Notes under the pieces: generated by a model | What the model saw: only the letters and a program-made list of their open reading frames with translations | Told to the model about the DNA's origin: nothing | Database searches by the model: none | Made by a program: the position numbers and the translations under genes | In this document: piece after piece, positions 33,237 through 42,112 of the stretch | Position numbering within the stretch: position 1 is the stretch's first letter | Layout: each line of letters opens with the position of its first letter | Assembly: GCA_963817025.1 (NCBI GenBank) | Contig: CAWFML010000001.1 | Span: forward strand, 310,001-374,000 | DNA from: JACMLC01 sp963817025 | GTDB lineage: Bacteria > Acidobacteriota > Blastocatellia > Pyrinomonadales > Pyrinomonadaceae | Length of the DNA: 64,000 nucleotides | Direction: 5' to 3'

Positions 33237-33303
33237 GGAGAGTTTGGAGAGTTTAGAGAGTTTGGAGAGTTCTGATTTTAGCTCTCCAAACTCTTTAACT
33301 CTA
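33237..33303. repeat. GAGTTTGGAGA hairpin upstream of the SET gene
   Basis: GAGTTTGGAGAGTTTAGAGA-type units at 33240-33270 pair with CTCTCCAAACTCTTTAACTC (33282-33301). It ends 1-2 bases from the SET start codon. Confidence 0.65.
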
Positions 33304-33306
33304 ATC

Positions 33307-33825
33307 TTATTTGAGGGCAAAGCTGCGCGCAATCAAGTCCGTCTGATTGCGTATCCGTGCAAGCTGGTCGCGGAGGCCGGTGAAATGCAGGACGTAAATC
33401 GTGCGTTTGTCCGCCTGTAGGTAATAGACGCGCCCGATCATAGGCTTGCCCGATTGTGTAAATTCGTAAGAGACGGTGACGCCCTCCAGGCGTCCGGGGA
33501 ATCTGTCCTCTTTGCCGTCAACATAGCCGGGGCGAAAGCGTAGCTTCTCTTCCTTATCGCGGCTCGCAAGGTCTGAAGGAGTCACGCCCGCCTCAACCAT
33601 CTCTTTGCGAACCTGCAAGTAGCCGTCGAGGCGGTCGCCATAGACGAACTCCGCCTGCTGGTGCATCCCGTCGGGCCGCGAGATGTTGCGCCATGTCTCA
33701 GACGGAAGCTCAAGCGTGTAATCAACCTTATCATCGCTGAAAGTCTTCGACTGCGCTGCCGCCACCGACGATAAAGCGAGCGCGAAGAGGAGAGCGATAG
33801 CAAGAGAGGCTGTCAAGCGTCGCAT
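33307..33825 (-). CDS. exported protein, unknown
   Basis: 172 residues with a clear signal peptide (MRRLTASLAIALLFALALSSVAAAQS). The mature region carries the phrase FSDDKVDYTLELPSETWRNISRPDG and later GVTVSYEFTQSGKPMIGRVYYLQADKRTIYVLHFTG. This resembles PsbP/DUF1795-type domains of periplasmic proteins, but the match is only by feel. It precedes the SET gene on the same strand by 71 bases, with a hairpin between. Confidence 0.65.
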   Translation of the reverse strand: MRRLTASLAIALLFALALSSVAAAQSKTFSDDKVDYTLELPSETWRNISRPDGMHQQAEFVYGDRLDGYLQVRKEMVEAGVTPSDLASRDKEEKLRFRPGYVDGKEDRFPGRLEGVTVSYEFTQSGKPMIGRVYYLQADKRTIYVLHFTGLRDQLARIRNQTDLIARSFALK

Positions 33826-33963
33826 TTCTTAAAACAACTCCTTTGAGGTTTGGGGCCAAGAGATAACGTTTGCGTGTCTCCGCTGAAAGTCAAAATAATT
33901 AAAGGACGAATTGAATCAAACTCGCATATTTTGATGCCTGTCTCGCGCGGCGTCGTTGCCAGG

Positions 33964-34069
33964 AGCAAGGATGAAGGATGAAGGATGAAGGATGAAAAGC
34001 ATGCTATTCAACCTTGAGTTGCTCATCTTCAATAGCGCTCTGTTCATCCTTCCGCCTTCATCCTTGCTT
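33964..34069. repeat. GGATGAAGG-family hairpin, copy 1
   Basis: Left arm AGCAAGGATGAAGGATGAAG (33964-) pairs with the TTCATCCTTCCGCCTTCATC side (34043-34069). The right arm encodes the end (EKQG) and TGA stop of rph. A second copy is at 51413-51516. Confidence 0.75.
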
Positions 34070-34792
34070 TTCCAGCACGCTGCGTTGAATATCAACCAGT
34101 TGCTCGATGCCCACGCGCGCCAGCTCAAGCAGGTTATCCATCTCCGCGCGTGTGAACGGCTCGCGCTCGGCTGTGCCCTGCACCTCTATGAAGCGGCCAT
34201 CGCCCGCGCAGATGACGTTCATGTCAACCTCTGCGCGCGAGTCCTCGACATAATTCAAGTCAAGCAGCGGCATCCGATCCAGCAGGCCGACGCTGATGGC
34301 TGCGACTTCGCTTCTGAGCGGCAGGCGATTGATTTTTCGCAGCCGCATCAAGTGTTGACAGGCCAGCGCAAAGGCGACGTAAGCTCCTGTGATGGAAGCC
34401 GTGCGCGTGCCGCCGTCCGCCTGCAAGACATCGCAGTCGAGCGTAATCGTGCGCTCGCCGATCAGAGACATGTCTGTCACAGCGCGCAGGGAACGGCCAA
34501 TCAATCTTTGAATCTCATGCGTGCGCCCGGAAGGGCCGCCGCGTCCTGTCTCGCGCGGCGTGCGCTGCAAGGTGGCGCGCGGGAGCATGGCGTATTCCGC
34601 AGTCACCCAGCCCTGCCCGCGACCGCGCAGGAAAGGCGGCACGCGCTCTTCGATAGAGGCCGTGCAGATGACGCGCGTCTGGCCCACTTCGATCAGCGCA
34701 GAGCCTTCGGCATGCGGCTGGTATCCGGGCGTGATGCTTACCGGGCGCAGCTCGTCCGCGCGGCGTCCGTCACTTCGCACAAAGCTCATCAT
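34058..34792 (-). CDS. rph: ribonuclease PH
   Basis: A 3'-5' phosphorolytic exoribonuclease that trims tRNA precursors. 244 residues, near the usual 238-245. It has the RPDGR-type start SFVRSDGRRADELRPV, SALIEVGQTRVICTASIEE, AEYAMLPRATLQRTPRE (phosphate-binding region), GRTHEIQRLIGRSLRAV, and TITLDCDVLQADGGTRTASITGAYVA. The start overlaps the end of murI by 23 bases, so translational coupling is likely. ATG 34790-34792 or 34787-34789 are both possible, with GGGGG just upstream. Its stop lies in a hairpin repeat. Confidence 0.95.
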   Translation of the reverse strand: MMSFVRSDGRRADELRPVSITPGYQPHAEGSALIEVGQTRVICTASIEERVPPFLRGRGQGWVTAEYAMLPRATLQRTPRETGRGGPSGRTHEIQRLIGRSLRAVTDMSLIGERTITLDCDVLQADGGTRTASITGAYVAFALACQHLMRLRKINRLPLRSEVAAISVGLLDRMPLLDLNYVEDSRAEVDMNVICAGDGRFIEVQGTAEREPFTRAEMDNLLELARVGIEQLVDIQRSVLEKQG

Positions 34793-35627
34793 GCCCCCAG
34801 ACTTCGACGGCCTCTAAAACAGAAGGCACGCTCCCCAAGAATCTTTCCGCGACGCGCGCGAAACGCGCCGCCGCATCGGTAACATAAAAGTGGTCCAAGT
34901 CGTCGCACAACTCTCTTTCTCTCGCGCTCTCTTCAGCGCCCGCGCCGCAGGCTAATCCTTTCGACTCCAACAGCGCAGCCACATCCAGCGCAGCCGCTTC
35001 GCCGGAATCTATCAGGCGCACGCTCTGGCCCATCGTCTCCTCAATCACGCCGCGCAGGATCGGGTAATGCGTGCAGCCCAAGACCAGCGTGTCCACTTCC
35101 GCGCGCTTGATGTCTTTCAGATACTTGGCGGCAATCGAGCGCGCCTCATCCGAATCGGCCCAGCCCTCTTCCGCCAGAGAGACGAAGAGCGGGCAAGGCT
35201 CTTCGATGACTTTCGCGGCGGGAGCGAGCCGCGCAATCGCTTTGCTGTAAGCTCCGCTCTGAACGGTCGCCTCGGTGGCGATGACGCCGATACGCAGACT
35301 TTGCGAAGCGGCGACTGCCTCGCGCGCTCCCGGCTCTATCACGCCGACGACATCCATACCGACGCTCTTGCGAATCGCGGGCAGGGCCAGCGCAGATGCT
35401 GTGTTACAGGCGACGACCAGCAGCTTGATGCCGTGCGCGTCCAGAAAGCGAGAGTTTTCGACAGCATACCTCTCAACCGTCGCTAAGGATTTCGTCCCGT
35501 AAGGGATGCGCGCCGTGTCTCCCAGATAAACGAAGTGCTCGTCGGGCAGGGCCGCATGCAGCGCGCGATAGACGGTCAGGCCGCCGACGCCGCTGTCAAA
35601 GATTCCGATGGGAAGGTTTTGCTTCAA
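34770..35627 (-). CDS. murI: glutamate racemase
   Basis: Interconverts L- and D-glutamate for peptidoglycan. 285 residues. GIFDSGVGGLTV at residues 8-19, YLGDTARIPYGTKS, catalytic Cys74 in VVACNTAS, and Cys185 in LGCTHYP. It ends with a 24-residue tail that overlaps the start of rph. The murI-rph pairing is seen in several bacterial groups. Confidence 0.96.
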   Translation of the reverse strand: MKQNLPIGIFDSGVGGLTVYRALHAALPDEHFVYLGDTARIPYGTKSLATVERYAVENSRFLDAHGIKLLVVACNTASALALPAIRKSVGMDVVGVIEPGAREAVAASQSLRIGVIATEATVQSGAYSKAIARLAPAAKVIEEPCPLFVSLAEEGWADSDEARSIAAKYLKDIKRAEVDTLVLGCTHYPILRGVIEETMGQSVRLIDSGEAAALDVAALLESKGLACGAGAEESARERELCDDLDHFYVTDAAARFARVAERFLGSVPSVLEAVEVWGHDELCAK

Positions 35628-35701
35628 GATATTTTTTTAGTATGAGAGCGATGCTATCCAAACCATGTCTCGCGCGAGTATCGCAAGAAATCACGCGTGT
35701 G

Positions 35702-37231
35702 TCACGCGCTTGGCTCAACGGCTTCTCGTCCATAAAGCCAGCACATCCCGCTTAAATGCGCCGAGAGTTGTTCGGTCAAAGCTCCCGCGCGAAAACGCCA
35801 GCTCCAGTTGCCGTCCTTCGTGGCCGGAAGATTCATACGCCCTTCTGCTCCGAGTCCGAGCACATCTTGCAAGGGAATGATCGCAGTGTCCGCCACAGAC
35901 ATCAGCGCGGCGCGCATCATGTCCCGGTGAATCTCTCTGCCGTCCGAGTCGAGATACTTCAAACAATGCTCGCGCGTGCGCTTTTGATAATCGGCATCGC
36001 CGCTGAAGAGAGAAGCAAACCAGCCGACTGTAGTGTCATTGTCATGCGTGCCCGTGTAAACGACGGAATTGTTAATGTGCTTGTGCGGCAGATGCGTGCT
36101 ATGCGCGTCGCCGCCAAAGGCGAATTGCAGGACGCGCATGCCGGGAAAACCGAACTCGTCGCGCAGGGCTTCGACATCCGGCGTGATGACTCCCAAATCT
36201 TCCGCCATCACGGGCAACTCTCCGAAAGCCTGTTCGAGCGCCGCGAAAAGCTCGCGTCCCGGCGCGTTGACCCATTGCCCGTGCTCCGCAGTCTTGTCTT
36301 TGCCCGGCACTTCCCATGCCGCCGCAAATCCGCGAAAGTGGTCGAGCCGCACGATGTCAAACATCTCAAGCATCGCTCGCATGCGCTCGATCCACCAGCG
36401 AAAGCCGTCTGCGCGCATCCGCTCCCAATCGTAAAGCGGATTGCCCCAGAGCTGTCCTGTCTTGCTAAAATAATCCGGCGGCACGCCTGCGACTACGCGC
36501 GGGCTGCCCTTGTCGTCCAGTTTGAAAAGCTGCTGGTTGACCCACACGTCCGCCGAATCATGCGCGACGAAAATCGGCATGTCGCCCACCACCCTGATGC
36601 CGCGCTCATGGCAGAGCTTCTTGATCGCAGACCACTGCGAGAAGAAAAGATACTGGTAAAATTTCTGCGCATTGACTTCATCGCTCAAGCTCTCGCGCGC
36701 ATGCTTGAGCGCGCTCGCATCTCTGCTGACTAAATCGGCCTCCCAGGTGTTCCAGGCTCTTCCGTCATGCGCGTCCTTGAGCGCGCGAAACAGCGCGTAA
36801 TCGTCTAGCCACGCCGCAGCCTTTTCCGTGAACTCCTGAAAAGCCGCATGGAGTTTTCCGTCCATCGCCTGCCGGAAATTCTCGTAAGCTTTTTTGAGCA
36901 GCGCGGTCTTAAATTCATGCGCCAGCCCGTACTGCACGCGCTCTGCCGCAAACTCCGGATGAGATTTCAAATCATCGGATGAGAGCAAAGCTGTCTGGAC
37001 CAGACGCCGTGGGCTGATGAGCAGCGTGTTGCCCGCAAAGGCGGAGAAACACTGATACGGAGAATCGCCGTAGCCCGTCGGCCCCAGAGGCAAGACCTGC
37101 CACAATCCCTGTTTGCCCGCCGAGAGAAAATCTATAAACCCTGCGGCCTCGTCGCCCAAATCCCCGATGCCGAACTCGCCCGGCAGCGAAGTCGGATGCA
37201 GCAGGATGCCGCTCGCTCTTGGAAAATTCAC
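35702..37231 (-). CDS. malQ: 4-alpha-glucanotransferase
   Basis: Amylomaltase (GH77) that transfers maltodextrin chains between glucans. 509 residues, standard for the bacterial short form. Motifs: RASGILLHPTSLPGEFGIGDLG, WQVLPLGPTGYGDSPYQC, VGDMPIFVAHDSADVW, VRLDHFRGF (nucleophile Asp), PVMAEDLGVITP, and YTGTHDNDTTVGWF. I chose GTG at 37229-37231 because GAGGAG is 5 bases upstream; the longer frame would add MSSVAIISFRGAT, which the family lacks. Confidence 0.94.
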   Translation of the reverse strand: MNFPRASGILLHPTSLPGEFGIGDLGDEAAGFIDFLSAGKQGLWQVLPLGPTGYGDSPYQCFSAFAGNTLLISPRRLVQTALLSSDDLKSHPEFAAERVQYGLAHEFKTALLKKAYENFRQAMDGKLHAAFQEFTEKAAAWLDDYALFRALKDAHDGRAWNTWEADLVSRDASALKHARESLSDEVNAQKFYQYLFFSQWSAIKKLCHERGIRVVGDMPIFVAHDSADVWVNQQLFKLDDKGSPRVVAGVPPDYFSKTGQLWGNPLYDWERMRADGFRWWIERMRAMLEMFDIVRLDHFRGFAAAWEVPGKDKTAEHGQWVNAPGRELFAALEQAFGELPVMAEDLGVITPDVEALRDEFGFPGMRVLQFAFGGDAHSTHLPHKHINNSVVYTGTHDNDTTVGWFASLFSGDADYQKRTREHCLKYLDSDGREIHRDMMRAALMSVADTAIIPLQDVLGLGAEGRMNLPATKDGNWSWRFRAGALTEQLSAHLSGMCWLYGREAVEPSA

Positions 37232-37257
37232 AGTCGCTCCTCGAAAAGAAATGATTG

Positions 37258-37335
37258 CCACAGAGGACAAGGCAGAATTTCAAAATTGAAATCTCGAATT
37301 TGAATTTATGTTCTTTCTCTGTCCCCTCTTGCGGT
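37258..37335. repeat. CCACAGAGGA-family hairpin, degenerate
   Basis: GCCACAGAGGACAAGG at the left and TCTGTCCCCTCTTGCGGTTA at the right remain of the two arms; the centre keeps TTCAAAATTGAA. It lies between malQ and the tmRNA gene. Confidence 0.45.
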
Positions 37336-37404
37336 TAATCTTTAGTTTAAAGACAAAGAGGCTGCGAAGGCAAAGAGTGATTTTTTTGAAGTGGAAAGAA
37401 AAGA

Positions 37405-37797
37405 TGGTGGAGGCGCCGAGAATTGAACTCGGATCCAAAAGTCGCCGCCGGTGCCGTCTACATGCTTAGTCGTTTCTCTTTTCGCAAAGACCCGAAGGCC
37501 GTTGCGGTTTTCGCCCTTTGCAGAGTCTGTGAAACGACAAGACCTCCGCAAGAGCTAGTCCGACTTTATCTCACGCACTGCCACGGACCGAAGCAGCGCG
37601 CCAGCTCAACTGAGTGACATCTCCTTCCGCGCGTATGAGCAACTTGCGGCGAGACGCTCGGTGCTTAATTAGGCAGCGAGAGCCAATTCTTGATTATTGG
37701 CAATTGTTTTTTCTCCACGCTTTTTAACGAGCTGCATGAAGTAGCCCGGCATGCATTCACTCGACGTACAAGACTCCTGTCGAAGCCTGTCGCCCCC
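37405..37797 (-). ncRNA. ssrA: tmRNA
   Basis: Read on the minus strand, the 393-base RNA begins GGGGGCGACAGGCTTCGACA and ends in the TCGGCGCCTCCACCA-type tRNA-like arm, with CCA encoded (37405-37407). The 7-bp acceptor stem GGGGGCG/CGCCTCC forms with one G-U pair. The tag reading frame at 37669-37701 reads ANNQELALAA followed by TAA. The tRNA-like T-arm is GAGTTCAATTCTC. It rescues stalled ribosomes and marks the peptide for proteolysis. The pseudoknot regions were not modelled. Confidence 0.95.
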
Positions 37798-37813
37798 CTT
37801 GAAAGCAATTTCA

Positions 37814-37843
37814 AGTATAGCTTTTGATGCCCGTGGCGGTCAA
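37814..37843 (-). promoter_or_regulatory. promoter of ssrA
   Basis: On the minus strand, TTGACC (37838-37843) and TATACT (37814-37819) are 18 bases apart, ending about 17 bases before the mature tmRNA 5' end. Confidence 0.65.
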
Positions 37844-37864
37844 AACGTGCGCCGCCCGGCGCGC

Positions 37865-38206
37865 CTATGATTTCCCGTTCCGCCTTTCACTGATATACCG
37901 CTCGACAATAGTAATCAGACTATTCAAACGCTCATCCGTCCTAGCCAGATTGGCGTCGGTTCTGGAAAGATTGGATTCCGTAGTAGCCTGTGCGACGGCT
38001 ATCGCGCCCACCAGTCTATGCAGGCTCTCCTGTGATTCAGCTAATTTGTCCATCCTTTCGGCCAGCTTATCTACCTTTTCACTGAGCCGGTTGACCGTCT
38101 CTTCGAGACGCACGAAGTTCTCTTGCATAAGCTGTTGGTTGGCGGAGAACTGCGCCTGCTGTTCAAGAATGAATTGCATCGTGGATTGCATTTCTTCGTT
38201 AGTCAT
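37865..38206 (-). CDS. small coiled-coil protein, unknown
   Basis: 113 residues, dominated by heptads (VRLEETVNRLSEKVDKLAERMDKLAESQESLHRLV), then ATTESNLSRTDANLARTDERL and a basic end. This type of MTNEEMQxTMQFILEQQAQF protein is common in Acidobacteriota and cyanobacteria and has no known function. ATG at 38204-38206 has AGAGGG 9 bases upstream; a longer frame to 38320 lacks this. Confidence 0.75.
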   Translation of the reverse strand: MTNEEMQSTMQFILEQQAQFSANQQLMQENFVRLEETVNRLSEKVDKLAERMDKLAESQESLHRLVGAIAVAQATTESNLSRTDANLARTDERLNSLITIVERYISERRNGKS

Positions 38207-38307
38207 TTCTTTATGCCCTCTGTCGAGGAAGGTCTGAAATCTCAAAGCAGAGGTGAGCTTGGAGTTTAGGAGCAGAATCGGGTTGAGGTCAAGAACTATT
38301 GATGTCT

Positions 38308-38516
38308 GGTGGTGGGTCAACTTGAAGTTGATGATTCGTCAATCCTGAATTGAGTACGACAAGAGAGCAGAATTCTCACGCAAAGGCGCTGGTGGCGCAA
38401 AGCAAGACCGCAAAGCATTGAATGCCACTTGCTCTTTGCGTGCTTTTCTTTGCGCCACCAGCGCCTTTGCGTGAACATTTCGTTTTCTTTGCTATCTTTG
38501 AAACTGAACCACTACC
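38308..38516. mobile_element. CGCAAAG-family element with GTAGTGGGTCA-type ends, copy 4
   Basis: Left end GGTGGTGGGTCAACTTGA and right end TGAAACTGAACCACTACC (38499-38516) are inverted repeats. The core stem CACGCAAAGGCGCTGGTGG pairs with CCACCAGCGCCTTTGCGTG. The left flank shares the AAGTTGATGATTCGTCAATC region with the copy at 21018. It fills most of the 38207-38702 gap. Confidence 0.75.
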
Positions 38517-38580
38517 TGATGACCGCTTTTCTTCGGCCAGAGACAGGCAATCTCGTTTCTCTCATTCTTCACACTTGCGT

Positions 38581-38586
38581 TATAAT
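38581..38586 (+). promoter_or_regulatory. TATAAT box upstream of the PBP1A gene
   Basis: A consensus -10 hexamer 117 bases before the gene. The -35 region is not recognisable. Confidence 0.3.
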
Positions 38587-38702
38587 TCTCAACGCGCCAG
38601 CGACACGAAAAAAGTCTCCAAAAGTCGCGCGTCCATAAAACTCAGGCTCGGGCAACGTGCATCTGAACGCTTGAGCTTACTTTTCAAAGAGGAATTGCTT
38701 TC

Positions 38703-41270
38703 ATGGCTGCAAAAGATTCGCGTAACCGTGCTGCTTCCGTGCAAACCCGCCCGGCGACCGCGCCGCCCGCGCGTCGCAAGTTTCTGCGCCGCTTCTGGTT
38801 TCCGGCGGTGCTGATGCTGGCGATTGCCGCAGGCGGATTGACCGGTATCGTCGCCGCATACCAGCTCAACTATTCGCAGGCCGCCGTAGAAGTCGCTTCG
38901 CTCGCCGCCTATCGTCCGAGCGTGGTGACGCGCGTTTACGCTGACGACGGCGAGACTGTGATCGGAGAGTTTGCGATTGAGAAACGCATCCCGCTCAAGT
39001 ATGACGAGATTCCGACGGTGATGAAGAACGCCATTCTCGCCATCGAGGACGCGCGCTTTAACGAGCACATCGGCATTGACCCGATACGCATCGCCGGAGT
39101 CGTCTGGAAAAATCTGCTGACCGGCAGCCGCGAGGGCGGCTCGACCTTGACCCAGCAGCTTGCCAAAAATCTTTTCCTCTCCAGAGAGCAGACCCTCCAG
39201 CGCAAGATGAACGAATGGCTCGTCGCCTTGCAGATCGAACGCTACTATACCAAGCAGCAGATCATGGAGATGTATGCCAATCATATTTTCTTAGGCGCAG
39301 GAGCATACGGCGTAGAGGCAGGGGCGCAGACCTTCTTTAACAAGCGCGCGAAAGACCTGACGCTCGAAGAAGCGGCGCTGCTGGCGGCGATTCCGAAAGC
39401 GCCGGGCCAATACTCGCCGACCGTCAACCCGGAAGCGGCCAAAGAGCGTCGCAATGTCGTGCTGGATCAGATGGCAAAATACGGTTTCGCCTCCGAGGCG
39501 GAAGTTGCCGCAGCCAAAGCCAAGCCGATCAATCTGGCGGACACGGCGAGCTATCAACAACAGCAACGCTCAAACGTCTGCGATTATCCGGTCGAGCAGA
39601 TCAGGCAGGAGTTAGAGGACAAGTACACGACGCGCGTCGCGCAGGGCGGACTTTCCGTCTACACGACGATTAATGTCGAAGCGCAGAAGAAGGCGATGGA
39701 AGTCGTGCGCGACGGCTTGCGTAAGTACGACCGCTCGCACAGCGGCTGGCGCTCGGCTTATACCAACATCGCCTCCGTCAACAACGGCGTCAGCGCAGTC
39801 ACCAAAGATCAGCTTGAGAATTACAGGCACCCGGATTGGTACGGCAACAAGTACGAGACGGGCGATTTTATCATGGGCCTGATCGTCAAAATTGATTCGG
39901 CGCGCAATGAAGCGACCGCGCGTTTTGGCAATTACACGGCGACCGTCACCTCCGCAGACATGGGTTGGAGCGGACGCCAGCCGCGCACGGAATTCAAGCT
40001 CGGAGACCTCTGCGAGTTTGAACTTACGGAAGTGGATAACGACAAGCGTCGCCTCAAAGTAGACCTCTCGCAGATTCCTGCCGTGCAGGGCGCGATGATG
40101 ACCTTGAACGCCAAGAACGGCGAGATCGTGACGATGGTCGGCGGCTATGATTTCAACACCAACAAGTTCAATAATGCGACACAGGCTTATCGCCAGACAG
40201 GCTCTGCCTTCAAGCCTTATGTTTACGCGGCAGCGATTGAATGGGGCATGACGCCCGACTCCATCGTTTCAGGCGCGCCGATCACGCGCGGCAGTTGGAC
40301 GCCGCACAACTATGACGGCTCGACAGGCAACGGCGATGTGCCGATGAAGATTGCGCTCGCCAAATCCTTAAACGTTCCGGCAGTCCATCTCCTAGACATG
40401 GTCGGCATACAGACGGGCGCGCAGATGGTACGCCGCTTCGGCATTACCGTCCCGATGGCTCCGTATCTGCCTTCGGCCCTCGGAGCAACAGAAGTTCCGC
40501 TGGATCAGATGGTCTCGGCCTACTCCGCTTTTCCCAACAAGGGCGTGCGCGTCCAGCCGCACCTGATTCGCAAAGTTCTGGATAGAGACGGCAATGTGTT
40601 GGAAGAGTGGGAGAAGACGACCTATAAAGTGTTGAACGAATACGTCGCGTTGACGATGGTTTCGATGATGCGCGGCGTGGTTGATGCGGGAACGGCGACG
40701 GGCGCAAAAGTTCTGGGCGTCCCCCTGGCAGGCAAGACCGGAACGGTCAACGACCACACGGATGTCTGGTTCATAGGCTATACGCCGACCTATGTGACGG
40801 GCGTGTGGATGGGTTATCCCGGCAGAAAGAAACCTTTAGGAAATGATATGACGGGCGGCCACGGCGCGCTTCCCTTCTTCGTCGGCTTTATGAAAGAGTT
40901 TCTTAAAGGCAAGCCGAAGGAAGATTTTGACAAGGCTCCCAAGATGCCCGAAGACATGAAGGAGTTGAACCGCCAACGCTCGCGCGAGATGACTGACGAA
41001 AGGGCCAAAATGGTCGCCGCCGCTAAAGCCAAAGCAGGCGAGAACGATTCAGACCTTCCAGCTCCGATGACAGAGCCTAAGCTGGAACAGGTGACCCTGC
41101 CGCCGGCCCCGCGCGGCTCGGATGACGCTCCGCCCTCTTTGCCCAAATCCACAGACAGTCTGCCCAAAAGCACGGACAGCGGCCCGCCCCCGCGCAGCGA
41201 CGGAGCCACGCGCCCGCGCGAAGTAGAAACGCCTAAGAAGAAGGGCAAGAAAGGCTCGGACGAGCCATAG
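38703..41270 (+). CDS. class A penicillin-binding protein 1A
   Basis: A bifunctional murein synthase of 855 residues. After a basic cytoplasmic start there is one membrane helix (FWFPAVLMLAIAAGGLTGIVAAYQL, about 35-60). The GT51 glycosyltransferase domain has DARFNEHIGIDPIRI, GGSTLTQQLAKNL and IERYYTKQQIMEMYANHIFLG. The transpeptidase domain has Ser501 in GSAFKP, the SLN triad in AKSLNVPA, and KTGT in LAGKTGTVNDHT. A Pro/Ser/Lys-rich low-complexity tail (PKSTDSLPKSTDSGPP) ends the protein. AGAGGA is present about 10 bases before the ATG. A hairpin follows the stop. Confidence 0.95.
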   Translation: MAAKDSRNRAASVQTRPATAPPARRKFLRRFWFPAVLMLAIAAGGLTGIVAAYQLNYSQAAVEVASLAAYRPSVVTRVYADDGETVIGEFAIEKRIPLKYDEIPTVMKNAILAIEDARFNEHIGIDPIRIAGVVWKNLLTGSREGGSTLTQQLAKNLFLSREQTLQRKMNEWLVALQIERYYTKQQIMEMYANHIFLGAGAYGVEAGAQTFFNKRAKDLTLEEAALLAAIPKAPGQYSPTVNPEAAKERRNVVLDQMAKYGFASEAEVAAAKAKPINLADTASYQQQQRSNVCDYPVEQIRQELEDKYTTRVAQGGLSVYTTINVEAQKKAMEVVRDGLRKYDRSHSGWRSAYTNIASVNNGVSAVTKDQLENYRHPDWYGNKYETGDFIMGLIVKIDSARNEATARFGNYTATVTSADMGWSGRQPRTEFKLGDLCEFELTEVDNDKRRLKVDLSQIPAVQGAMMTLNAKNGEIVTMVGGYDFNTNKFNNATQAYRQTGSAFKPYVYAAAIEWGMTPDSIVSGAPITRGSWTPHNYDGSTGNGDVPMKIALAKSLNVPAVHLLDMVGIQTGAQMVRRFGITVPMAPYLPSALGATEVPLDQMVSAYSAFPNKGVRVQPHLIRKVLDRDGNVLEEWEKTTYKVLNEYVALTMVSMMRGVVDAGTATGAKVLGVPLAGKTGTVNDHTDVWFIGYTPTYVTGVWMGYPGRKKPLGNDMTGGHGALPFFVGFMKEFLKGKPKEDFDKAPKMPEDMKELNRQRSREMTDERAKMVAAAKAKAGENDSDLPAPMTEPKLEQVTLPPAPRGSDDAPPSLPKSTDSLPKSTDSGPPPRSDGATRPREVETPKKKGKKGSDEP

Positions 41271-41277
41271 ACTTTCG

Positions 41278-41359
41278 GGTCAAAAGGGTAAAAAGGGAAA
41301 GGGGTAAAAGGAAGAGAAAACTTGTTCTTCCTTTTACCCCTTTACCCTTTTACCCTCTT
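41278..41359. repeat. AAAGGTAAAAGG-family hairpin, copy 5 (diverged)
   Basis: GGGTCAAAAGGGTAAAAAGG... on the left pairs with ...CCTTTTACCCCTTTACCC on the right. It starts 8 bases after the PBP1A stop and ends 20 bases before the convergent esterase gene. Confidence 0.7.
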
Positions 41360-41380
41360 CCCCTTATCTACTTCTCCCCG

Positions 41381-42112
41381 TCAATTTATTCTTCCGAGGT
41401 AATAAGGCAGCATCCTGCGCCACCACGGCCAGTCGTGGTTGACATCATGCCCCCACAACTCAAGATAATGCGGGACGCCTTTCGAGTTCAGGAGGTGCGA
41501 GAGGTCGCGGCTGCGCTCAGGGGCTTCATATGCGCCCTGTCCTGAGACGATGTAAATCGAATCCGCGCGTCTCAAGAGCGGCAGATGATAATCATCGTTC
41601 AGATTCCGCAGGTAGTCCGCAGGGTTATTGAAATAAACATTGTCGTCCGTATAGCCCTTCAGGTAAGAGCGTATGTCATAGCTGCCGCTCATCGCAATCA
41701 CGCCGCGAAACAAATCCGGATGACGAAAATAAGCGTTGGCCGAGAGAAATGCGCCGAGGCTCGCTCCGGTCGTGATGGGCCGCGCATCTGCGCCGCACTC
41801 GTTTCTAATGAGCGGCAATACCTCTTCCACTATGTAGCGGTCATAGCGCGTCAGGAGTTCCGCCTTCTCCGGCGGCGAAGCCTTGTCATTGAGCAGGCTA
41901 TAGCGATTGACGCTATTGATAGAGTAGGCGCGCACGCGGCCCGCCTCGATCTGCTCTTTGATGGCATCCACCAGCAGAAATCTTTCATACTCCAGATAAT
42001 CTGCGGCGGCAGTGGGAAACATCAACAAGGGGAAGCCCGCGTGGCCGTAGGCGACGAGCGGCATTTCCCTTCCAAGATTGTGACTGTACCAACTGGTCGT
42101 GCGGCGATCCAT
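41381..42112 (-). CDS. esterase-D/enterochelin-esterase-like alpha/beta hydrolase
   Basis: 243 residues with an intact alpha/beta-hydrolase serine site. GASLGAFLSANAYFRHPDLF contains the nucleophile Ser in G-x-S-x-G. SGSYDIRSYLKGY, YIVSGQGAYEAPER and LELWGHDVNHDWPWWRRMLPYYL supply the acid and catalytic His regions seen in the esterase family. No signal peptide. Substrate unknown. ATG at 42110-42112 is preferred over TTG at 42139; GGGAGAG precedes it. It is convergent with the PBP1A gene and divergent from tRNA-Asn. Confidence 0.85.
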   Translation of the reverse strand: MDRRTTSWYSHNLGREMPLVAYGHAGFPLLMFPTAAADYLEYERFLLVDAIKEQIEAGRVRAYSINSVNRYSLLNDKASPPEKAELLTRYDRYIVEEVLPLIRNECGADARPITTGASLGAFLSANAYFRHPDLFRGVIAMSGSYDIRSYLKGYTDDNVYFNNPADYLRNLNDDYHLPLLRRADSIYIVSGQGAYEAPERSRDLSHLLNSKGVPHYLELWGHDVNHDWPWWRRMLPYYLGRIN

